Positions 7,284 through 17,600 of a stretch of 42,206 bases of DNA are shown piece by piece (within the stretch, counting starts at the first letter, position 1; the number at the start of each line of letters is the position of its first letter). The translations under genes and the position numbers were made by a program. The stretch is taken from NCBI GenBank assembly GCA_934180065.1, contig CAKPRA010000011.1, positions 1-42,206 on the forward strand. The letters run 5' to 3'. Source of the stretch: an uncultured Clostridia bacterium. GTDB taxonomy: Bacteria; Bacillota; Clostridia; TANB77; CAG-508. The notes under the pieces were generated by a model. It was not told the DNA's origin, did not search any database, and saw nothing but the letters and a program-made list of their open reading frames with translations.

Positions 7284-7931
7284 CTACCTTGCTAAAACAA
7301 GTATTTTATTAATAACCGCCCTACTTTTCGTATCCATAGCATACTTTATTATCTTTTCAAAATCTAATTCGTTTTCTTCAATGAAGTTATAAATTATTTC
7401 ATCTGGGTTATCTACTTCAATTCCTATATTATCTTTATTCTCTATTAAATCAAATAATTGTAAATATTTATAATTTTCATTGTTTATCTCAATTTTAGGT
7501 TTTCTAATTATAACATTTAAATTTTTGTTTTCATATTTATTAAAGTTTTTACATTCATTTGTAGCAATATCTATAACATTTGGAACTTGAGTAGTTAAAT
7601 GTGCATCATTAAAAAGCTTTGCACCAGTAATATATCCTTTTATATTTCCTTTTTTATCCATTATATATTTATATTGAATGATTTGTCTATTTCCTAATAA
7701 CATCTTACCAAATATGTTTTCATTAGGAATATAATAAATTCCTTTATATGCCGTTTCTATTATGCCTTCTTTATTCATTCTATTTAAAATAGCTTTAATA
7801 TTATTGAATACTTTTTCTTTATCTTTTTCGTTATAAAATTTAATAATGTAATCCTTGATTTCTTCAATAAATATTGGTATTCCTTTTTCACTTTTGTTAA
7901 TATATTCTAACACCATATTATAACAATTCAT
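7284..7931 (-). CDS. AbiEi-like antitoxin (DUF6088 type)
   Basis: 215-aa protein upstream of the AbiEii toxin, the normal antitoxin-toxin order. The N-terminal ~70 residues form a winged-helix-like segment (FNNIKAILNRMNKEGII then TAYKGIYYIP). The middle carries YITGAKLFNDAHLTTQVPN, the DUF6088 signature. AbiEi antitoxins bind their own promoter cooperatively and repress the operon. Here a 15-bp palindrome (7982-7996) overlaps the predicted start of transcription. The start codon has AGAGGTGAG 5-7 nt upstream. Assignment as antitoxin rests on family pattern and gene order. Confidence 0.8.
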   Translation of the reverse strand: MNCYNMVLEYINKSEKGIPIFIEEIKDYIIKFYNEKDKEKVFNNIKAILNRMNKEGIIETAYKGIYYIPNENIFGKMLLGNRQIIQYKYIMDKKGNIKGYITGAKLFNDAHLTTQVPNVIDIATNECKNFNKYENKNLNVIIRKPKIEINNENYKYLQLFDLIENKDNIGIEVDNPDEIIYNFIEENELDFEKIIKYAMDTKSRAVINKILVLAR

Positions 7932-7981
7932 TTTTGCTCACCTCTTTATTACTATTTTATGATTATTTTTATATTTTATTC

Positions 7982-7996
7982 ATATTATAGTAATAT
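7982..7996. promoter_or_regulatory. Palindrome over the abiE transcription start, candidate operator
   Basis: ATATTATAGTAATAT is a perfect 6+3+6 palindrome. It overlaps the edge of the -10 box and the expected start (about 7988), where a repressor would block initiation. Autoregulation by the antitoxin is typical of AbiE systems; binding here is inference, and short AT palindromes occur by chance in this composition. Confidence 0.4.
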
Positions 7997-8023
7997 CTTA
8001 GCATTTCTTTCGCCTTTTGTCAA
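7995..8023 (-). promoter_or_regulatory. Sigma-A promoter of the abiE operon
   Basis: On the - strand TTGACA (8023-8018), a 17-nt spacer, then TAAGAT (8000-7995), preceded by TGC as an extended -10. The -35 is perfect. The leader to the antitoxin ATG is about 55 nt. No other good promoter is seen before the downstream genes, so it probably drives all five. Confidence 0.7.
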
Positions 8024-8059
8024 ATATTTTCGGTGTTTTAACATTCTATTCAATATGTA

Positions 8060-8162
8060 TTGTGCATTTTTTGACTATATTGTTGTGCAAATTTTGAGTA
8101 TCTTGTATATTTTCCAGATTTTCACTCGACACTTTTTAACCATTTTGTTCGACACTTTTTAA
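8060..8162. repeat. Degenerate direct repeats spaced ~23 bp
   Basis: TTGTGCATTTTTTGA (8060-8074) and TTGTGCAAATTTTGA (8083-8097) are 23 bp apart. TCGACACTTTTTAA occurs exactly at 8126-8139 and 8149-8162, again 23 bp apart. A weaker unit starts at 8103. They lie upstream of the abiE -35 box. The helical phasing (about two turns) suggests a protein-binding array, but this is unproven. Confidence 0.45.
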
Positions 8163-8251
8163 GAATAAAATTCTTTTCATTACGAATTTTTTCCGTTTAC
8201 GGAATTTTTTCGTAGTGTATATGTAAGAGTATCAATATTTTTTAACTACTT

Positions 8252-8354
8252 TGCCGTTTCACTTTTCAGAGATTCTTACGCTTCGCTAGAATCTCTTGCT
8301 TCACGGCATAAGACATTTCTAACAAATTCATCTTCGCTTTGCTCAGTGAATTTG
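8252..8354. repeat. Compound hairpins
   Basis: TGCCGT (8252-8257) pairs with ACGGCA (8303-8308) and encloses AGAGATTCT/AGAATCTCT (8268-8276 and 8288-8296). A second stem, CAAATTCA/TGAATTTG (8323-8330 and 8347-8354), follows 15 nt later. Both loops contain a CTTCGCT or CTTCGCTTTGCT motif, so the two may be related repeats. They could act as attenuator or terminator structures, or be mobile palindromes. Confidence 0.45.
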
Positions 8355-8376
8355 AAGAACTATCTTAACAACAACA

Positions 8377-8484
8377 CACATGTGAAATCTGTAGTGCCCT
8401 CGTTTAAGTTTTGTGGTATTAGGAGATCAACTAAAAACTCCCAAGCTGTGCGTCACTTCTTTTAATATATATATCTACATATCC
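8377..8484. repeat. MITE-like element, copy C (internally shortened)
   Basis: The left end keeps only ACACATGTGAA. The interior keeps the GCCCTCGTTT and CTCCCAAGCTGTG motifs. The right arm (8452-8484, GTCACTTC through TATATAT to CATATCC) matches that of copy B. Similarity runs past the arm (CTCTACT then AATTAAATTG, also after copy B), so the true element edge may be further out. Confidence 0.55.
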
Positions 8485-8610
8485 TGCTCTACTAAATTAA
8501 ATTGAAGGTTGGCAGTGAATTGTAATCATTGTATAAAAAAATTAATAAAAATGATATATATTTGTAATAAAAGCGCGAATTTTGTCTTCCGTAAGATATA
8601 TAACACTTTT

Positions 8611-8640
8611 TTGTTAAATATCCATATTTGTATGTATATA
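8611..8640 (+). promoter_or_regulatory. Possible promoter of the 3085-aa surface protein
   Basis: TTGTTA (8611-8616) and TATATA (8635-8640) are 18 nt apart, about 60 nt before the start codon. In such AT-rich sequence this is a weak prediction. Other TA-rich hexamers lie nearby. Confidence 0.3.
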
Positions 8641-8699
8641 TATAATTGTTAAAATATAATCAAATAATTATTAATATACATACAGGAGGCAGTTTAATT

Positions 8700-11600
8700 A
8701 TGAAAAAAAGCAAATACTTGAAAATAATGGCATTTATTGTTTTTATAAGTGCAATTATAGCAGTTATAGGGTATGGATTTGCCAAATATAAAGCAAGTTT
8801 TAATGACAACACTCAAAAAGAAATTGCAAAATGGAGCTTTAAAGTAAATGATTCTGAAAGTGGGGCTCAAACATTTAATTTAATAAATACAATTAATCAA
8901 AATGATTCGGTGGCTGCAAATATGGTAGCACCTGGTACAAGTGGATATTTTGATTTAAAATTGGATGGAAGAGGAAGCGAAACTGCCATAAACTATGTAA
9001 TAAATGCTAATTTCGAAAATAAACCAGAAAATTTGAATTTTTATATTGACGAAAATTATTCCACAAAATTAATGGATGAAAATGGAGTAATAATCATTAA
9101 TGGATTTATACCTGTATCAGAGGTTGATAACATTAAATATGTAAGAATTTATTGGGATTGGCCACTTGAAACTGGAAATACTGAAGAAGAAATTTTCGAA
9201 AATAATTTAAAAGATTCTAAAGTGATGGGAAAGGATATGATTGTTGATGTTAAAGTATCAGGAATTCAAGTTCAGCCAGAAGTAAAATCAGCAAATTATA
9301 CGGCTCATTATTATTTAGAAAATGCTAATGATGATAATTTTGTTGAATATACAACAAAAACATATACAAAAAATACTGATTCAGATTTAACAATAAGCGA
9401 TATTGCAATAGATATACCAAATGCTAAATATGCATATGGAAGTGCAACACCATTAGGAGAGCATGTTGCAAATATAAAAATTGCTGATGATGGAACTACA
9501 GAAGTTTATTTATATTATTTAAGATCTAGATATGAATTAACTGTAGTTGCAGGACAAAATATCGGTGAAGTGAAATCTGTTGGATTATCAACAGGTACAA
9601 GTAATGACCAAACTATTGATGATAAGAAGTTTGAACAATCTAAAACTAAAATGACAATTAAATATAAATATGGTGAAACAGTAACAATTACTGCTACACC
9701 TGAAAATGTGGCTGGATATACAGGAAGCTTTGAAAAATGGAGTGCAAAAGCTAAAGATTCAGAAACAAGCAAAAGCATAGATTTAGGAACAAAATATGTT
9801 GAAACAAATGCTACAACAGAAATTACAATGCCAACAGAGCATATTGAAATAACAGCAACAGGAAAAAAATTATCTAATAATTATTCTGTTAAGTTTGATT
9901 CTAATGCAGGAAATGGTACAATGGCAGATCAAAGCTTTGTATATGGTACAGAGCAAGCTCTAACCAAAAATACATTTACAAAAACAGGTTATACTTTTGC
10001 AAATTGGAACACAGAATCAGATGGAACAGGAACAAAATATAGCGATGGACAGGTAGTTAAAGATCTAGTAGAATCAGCAAATGGAAGTATAACATTATAT
10101 GCTGAATGGAAACCAATTGAATATATAGTTGTATTTGATGCAAATGGTGGAACTGGAAATATGAATGATCAAACATTCAAATATGACGAAGTACAAACTT
10201 TGCAAGAAAATAAACTAGAAAAACCAGGATATGTATTTTCTGGATGGAATTTAGCTAAAGATGGTAGTGATACAAGTTATGCAAATAAAGAAAGTATATT
10301 AAACTTGACAAGTGTAAATGGAAAAAGAATAACAATATATGCTCAATGGAGTGCAAATAGTTACACAGTAGTATTTAATGCAAATGGTGGAAAAGGTACT
10401 ATGTTAGACCAAATATTCACTTATGATGTTGCAAAAAATTTAAGACCAAATACATTTACTAAAAAAGGATATACATTTGCAGGCTGGATGAAAAGTGAAA
10501 ATGGTACAGAGGAAATATATACAAATAATCAAGAAGTTAAAAACATAACAACATCAGGAACAATTACTTTATATGCAAAATGGATTAGAAACAAATACAC
10601 TGTTGTATATAACAGTAATGCTCCAGTAGAAACTGTACAAGGAAATATGGAAAATTCAAATTTTGAATATGATGTAAAAGGTGTTATAAAAGAAAATGCA
10701 TATTTAAGAAAAGGTTATAAATTCAAATGTTGGAATACGGCTTCAAATGGAACTGGAACAACATATTCTAATAGTGCCGAAGTAAATAATCTAACAGATG
10801 TAGCAAATGGAATTGTAACATTATATGCAGAATGGACTCCAAATACATATAGAATAAATTTCAACTCAAATAATGGAACTGGAAGCATGGAGGCACAGAC
10901 AATTTCATATGATGTAACTGCAAATTTAAATGCAAATGCATTTAAGAAAACCGGATATTCTTTTGCAAGTTGGAATACAAAATCAGACGGAACAGGAAAT
11001 AGTTATAATAACAATGCAGAAGTTAAAAATTTAGTGGAAACAGATAATGGGTCTATAACATTGTATGCTATATGGACACCAAATACAAACACACCATATA
11101 AAGTTACACATTATATTATGAGTACAAGTGGAGTATATGTTGAAACATTGGAAGAAAATTTAGTAGGTACATCAGATAGTAAAATATCAATTAGTAATTT
11201 AGTAAAAACAACTCCAGCATATAACGTAAAAAACGGAATTTATTGTAAAAAAGCTGTTATAAATGGAAGAGATGAAATATCTTTAGACAAAAACAGAGCA
11301 GAAAACAATGAAATAGAAACAATTAGTGATGAAGAAGTAACAATAAAAGCAGATGGAAGTCTAGAAATTGCATTATGTTATGCAAGAACTTATGGATATT
11401 TAACATTAGCAAAAGGTGATAATATATCAAAAATTGATGTAGAAAATAATATACAAATAAATGATAAATTATATTATTATGGACAAAAATTGCCAGAAAT
11501 AACAGCAACAGCTAATATTGAACAAGGATATTTAATTAACTTTGAAAAATGGGAAAGTAATAAGACCCAATATGTAAAAGATATAACAACAAACCCAATA

Positions 11601-14600
11601 AAAGATTATTTATGGGGAACTATGCCAGAAGAAACAGAGATAACATTAACTGCAAAAGCTACAAAGGTAGCAAGTGATAAGACCCCATATAAAGTTAATT
11701 ATTACTTGGAAAATGCAGAAAATCAGGAATATACATTATATAGCACAAAATCATATGCAGGAACAACTAATTCTAAAATAATATTAGATGATGTAGATAT
11801 AGGCATAGCAAATTGTACAATTAAAAGTTCAAATATAACAGATGAAACTGTAATTACAGCAGATGGAAAAACAGAGCTAAATGTGTATTACAACAGAAAT
11901 AAATATAATATAAACATAGTAGGAGCTGAAAATATTTCAGAAATAAAAGTTGTAATTGAAGGCAGTGAATTATCCACATCAGATGCACAATATGTGGATA
12001 AAACAATAACTAAACAGGTAAAATGGGGACAAGCAATACAATTAAAGGCATTATTAGAAAGTCAAGATGGATATAATATAGTATTTTCAGGTTGGGAAAG
12101 TGAATCTCAAAATCTCGGAACAAATTTTGATTCAGGTAATATAAATACACAGATTACAATGCCAGCGGAAAGTGTAAATATAACGGCAACTGCAAGTAAA
12201 ACCGCAAATACATATACAATAGTATTTGATGAAAATACTGGTAACGGAAAAATGGCTAGTCAAACATTTACATATGATGTAAAACAAAAATTGAGTAAAA
12301 ATACTTTTACAAAAACAGGATATACATTTAAAGGTTGGACAACAGAAATTGATAAAAGTGAAGTTGTTTACGTTGATGAAGCTGAAATATTAAATTTAAC
12401 TACTAAAAAAGATGAAGTAATTACATTATATGCAGTATGGAAAGACGAAACAGCACCTGTTTTGACTATGACAACTACAAATACAACAAAAAGCATAACT
12501 GTAAATATAACAACAATAGAAACTGGATCTGGTTTAACAGGCAATTATAAGTATTATATAGGTACAAAAAATGAGAAAACAGGTCAAATAGAATATGGCA
12601 CAGCTATTGAAAAGCCTGATACAACACATACTTTTGAAGGTTTAAAAGATGGCAGTATATATTATATAAAAGTTGAAATAGCAGATAAAAGTGGAAATGT
12701 AGGAAAAATTGAAGATAAAGAAGAAAATACTAAAGAGCTACAAGGTGAAATAACATTTACAGATGGATACTGGAGCAATGGAAAATATATAGTAACAGTT
12801 AATACAGAAGCAAAAAATGAAAATGAAGAGCTATATAATATGCAATATCAAGTTTTAAAAGCAGAGGATATTGCAAATGGAAAAACATTTAATGCCGAAG
12901 AAAATTGGGAAGATGAAACAATAACATCAGGAACAGTTATGGGTCTTGGAACTGAAGATGGTATTGTTGAAACTGAAACTCAAAGTGGTTCAAATAACGA
13001 AAATATAAGTAATAACCAAGATAATCAAACAGAAACATATAGTGAAGAAACTCAAAATAGTAAGGTAACAAAATTAATATTAAAAGATGGAGATATATTA
13101 TATGCCAGAGTAACAGATGAAGTTAATGGTGCAAAAGTTTATTATAATTATGAAATAAAAAATCCTGCTAAAAAAACTTATACAGACACTGAGCTTGCTC
13201 AATTAAAATATGCAGTACCAACAATTGATATATTAGCATATGAAGTTGGAGAAGATAAAATAAAAGTTGATGTACAAAGAGAAATAACAGGAACAGAAAC
13301 ATATGATTATTATGCGAAATCAAGTGATGAATCAGAATATAAATTAATAAGCACAAGCACAAACTGGAATGATACGGCAAATGTTTCTAACAAATGGTTG
13401 AAAGCATTAAACAAAGAAGAGCTTAAACCTGGAATAACATATAAGGTAAAAGTTTTGTTAAGGGCAACAGATGGAACAGTGACTCAATGCTTAAATACAG
13501 CAACAATGATAACAAGAGAAAAAGCAGAGCAAAACACAAGTTATGCAGAAAATAGAACATATATAGATGAAAGTAACTACACAGCAGTAATACCAGCAGG
13601 ATTTAAAGTATCAGGAACAGCAGGAGAAAATAAAATATCATCAGGAATGGTACTAAAAGATTCAGATGGAAATGAATTTGTATGGGTGCCAGTAAATCAA
13701 GCAAAGTATATAAAAGGTGCAACAGCTATACCAACAAGCACAAGTAGTACAACTATGTATTATAAGCCAATGGCAAAAGAGCAGGCAAGTGGAAAAGGGT
13801 ATGAAGGAATATATTACGCCTTCATGGGTGGTTTGAAGTCATATATACGCTCTATTGATGGTATAGGAACATATTATTGTAAAGAGCCAAGTTTAATAAC
13901 AAATAATGCAGATGATGGATATACTTGGGATATAACAATTCCTAAAGGAACGTCATCTGATGCGGATAGTAAATATTATTCAGATGAATTAGGTTTTTCT
14001 AGTGCTAAAGAATTAGGAAGTTATATGAATAAAGAATATCAAAATATGATAAATAGCACAGATGAATATGGTGGATATTACATAGGAAGATATGAAACAT
14101 CATTAAATGGAACAAGTGTAGAATCAAAAGCAAATAAAACACCAATGTCTGAAATAAATTGGTATAAAATGTATTTTAACCAAGATAGTGTACGTAACTC
14201 AAACAATACATATTACAACAGTAATAGTGTTACAAGTAGTATGGTATGGGGCTCACAATATAACAGTATGCTTAATTGGATTTCAACTGGTTCAGAAAAA
14301 TCAAAATTACAAGCGACAAATATTGGAAATAAATCAAATGCACAAGCCAAAACAGGAAGTTATTCTGATGATAAAATGAACAATATATATGATTTGACTG
14401 CCAACGTAACAGAGTTTTCACAATGGGGAATTAGGGCATATGCTAGACTGCTTCACGGAGCAACATTTGATAAAACGCAACTTAAAACTGCAACGCAGAC
14501 CTATGATAATATTAATCCAGGTACAGCAGGACCAGCTATTGGTTCAAGATTAGCACTATACATAAACAACCAATCAAAAACAGCAATACCACAGATAAAA

Positions 14601-17600
14601 ATAACAGAAACAACATCAACAGCTAATACAGTAACAGTAAAAATACAAACAACAAGTCAAGGAACAGGAATATCAAAATACTATTATTCAATAAGTTCAG
14701 ATGAAGGAACAACATGGGAAACACAAGAATCATATGCACAAGAATATACATTCACAAAATTGATATCAAATACAACATATATGGTAAAAGTACAAGCAGA
14801 GGATAGAAGTGGAAATAAGAGCCCAGTACAAACAAAAGAAATAACAACAGCGGGGACAACTCTAGAAGAAGGAGGAATATATGTAAAAGGAAAAGCTGGC
14901 TCAAGTGGAACAGGAAAAATATTATTAGCAGTAAGGGATGATTATAAATCACAGGGCTATTCAATACAATACCAAGTAAAAGTGGCAAATAACGATACAG
15001 TAAATGCAGAAACAGGTAGAGTAACAGAAATAGATGAAAAAGCAACGTGGATATCTGGAGAGCTAATAAAAGGGCTATATGAAAACGATGTTATATATGC
15101 AAGATTAAATGATGGAACAAATTATACAAGTTATATGACTGTAACAGTAACAGATTTAGAAACATTTTCAGAAATATATACAGAAACGAAAAAAATTCAA
15201 GATTCAACAGGAAAAGAAGCAACAATACCAGCAGGCTTTAAAGTAGGAACATCAGAAACAATAAATAAGATAGATAATGGTTTAGTAATAGAAGATGAAA
15301 AAGGTAACCAATATGTATGGGTACCAGTAGAAAGCGCGATAGCAAATGGAACAACATATCCAACAAGTACATCAAGCACATCAACATATAAACCAATGGC
15401 AATATATCAAGATAATAGTACAGAGTATTATCAAAGTTTAATCTATTCATATAATTCATCAGCTAAATCGCTATCATATGTAAATTCATCATATAAGATA
15501 GGAAATAGTAGTTTTCGTGAGCCAAGTTTAGTAACTGGAGCAGCAGATGGATATACTTGGGATTTAGATAGTTTAACAGGTATATCAGGAAAAACAATGG
15601 ATGCTTTATATTATAAATCATATTTAAAATTTAGTAGTGTAACAGAATATGGAAAATATAAAAACGAAGAATATAAAAATATGATAGATAGTATAGCAGA
15701 ATATAAAGGATTTTATGTAGGAAGATATGAAGTATCAATAGATTCAGAAACAACAAAAGTTGCACAATCGCAAAGTGAGAAAAAGGTAATTGATAGTTCG
15801 AATGGTGCTAATTGTGGATATAATGCAATATATTATCAAGATAGCAATAGAAATTCAAGTAACCCATATTATAATAGTAAATCAGTAACAAGTAGTATGA
15901 TATGGAATGCACAATATGATGCAATGTTAAATTGGTTATTACAAAAATCTGATAACAAACAAAATGTATTTTCAGCTACATTAGGAAACCATAAAACAGC
16001 TACTATATCAGATGAATCTGGAACGAATTTGGATGATATAACAAACAATATATTTGACCTAGGTGGAAATGTTCAAGAAATAACTCAAGCTTCAAATAGT
16101 TCAATAAAGTATGTAAGAAGGGGAGGATCATTCTATAGAAATGGTAATTATCCTGGAACATACAGTATGCCAACTTACGGTAACTGGGGACCAAATGATT
16201 TTTCTTCAGGTTTTAATACCATTGGTTCAAGAATGACACTATATATTACAAAACAAAATGATACAACAAAACCAACAATTTCTGTAAACGGAGAGCCAAC
16301 ATTAGGAACAAATAATGTATATTTAAAAGTAAATGCAAAAGATGAAAATTCAGGAATAAAAAAATATCATTATTATATAAGCACAGATGGAACAAACTAT
16401 ATGGAATATATATGTTGGGGAAATTCATATAGATTTGAAAAATTAACACCAGGAACAAAATATTATGTGAAAGCAAAAGTAGAAGATAAAGCAGGAAATG
16501 TAAGTGAAGAAACAGAAGTAAAACAAGTAATAACACTAAGCATTGACGCGATAGACGACATTTTAACACCAAGAGTATATGGTTCAAATGGAGATGGTAG
16601 AGTATATTTTAAAATGTCATCAGATTACGAAACACAAGGATATTATTTGCAATATCAAATTGTGAAAAGTGGAGGTACATTTAACCCAAATGCAAATTGG
16701 GTAAAAGATGTATCAAATACAGCAATAGGACTATCAGTAGGAGATACAGTATATGCAAGAGTAAATGATGGAACTAATGTATCAAATTATAGATCGGTTA
16801 CAATAACAGAGCTAGAAACATTTGAAACATATAGTGAATATTCATCAAAAAATACAACAACAGCAACAGATATATATTATACATATACAGATGAAGAAGG
16901 AAAAACAGCATATATTCCAAAAGACTTTAGTGTAGGAGTATCAAGTTCAATAAATAAAATATCAAGTGGCTTAGTAGTACAAGATAAATCTGGAAATCAA
17001 TATGTATGGGTGCCAGTTGACAAAGATAAAGTAGTATATGATGGAAGTAAATTAAAAACAGATGGAACAGATACATATAAACCAATGGTGCAATATCAAA
17101 GCGGATATAGTGAATCAACAAAAGAGCAATACTTTGAAGGTATAAGATGGAATTATAGTAAAAGTTATGCAACTGGATCGGTAATAGCAAAACAGACTAG
17201 TGAAATTGCATCTCACGTATTAGGTACATCAGATTATAGAGAGCCAAGTTTAGTAACAGGAGCAGAAAATTATTCTTGGGTGTACCAAGTAGGAAATAAT
17301 CAATATGATTCATCAAGTCAATATTATAAAGACATATGTGGATTTTCAAGTACAACAGAATTTGGGCAATATATGAATGAGCAATATACAAATATGATAA
17401 CAAGTGTAAAAGAATATGGAGGATTTTATATAGGAAGATATGAAACAAGCTTAACAACAGGAGTAGTTGGAAGTCAAATAGATAAAACACCAATGGACTC
17501 AAGAGCTGGAACAGAAACAAGTTCAAATTACGGAAACTTGTGGTACGGAATGTACAATAAACAAGATAGTTTGAAAAATACACATAATCCATATTATAAT

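Larger units (their letters stand above)
7932..8699. other. Repeat- and hairpin-rich divergent spacer
   Basis: This 768-nt region separates the leftward abiE operon from the rightward 3085-aa gene. From left to right it holds the abiE promoter and palindrome, ~23-bp-spaced direct repeats (8060-8162), a symmetric hairpin (8182-8213), a compound hairpin (8252-8308), a further 8-bp hairpin (8323-8354), MITE-like copy C (8377-8484), and the leader of the giant gene. No convincing gene is present. Confidence 0.6.

Noticed and set aside
8060..8162. Plasmid iteron origin
   Set aside because: Spaced repeats exist, but there is no replication initiator gene and the repeats are too few and degenerate.
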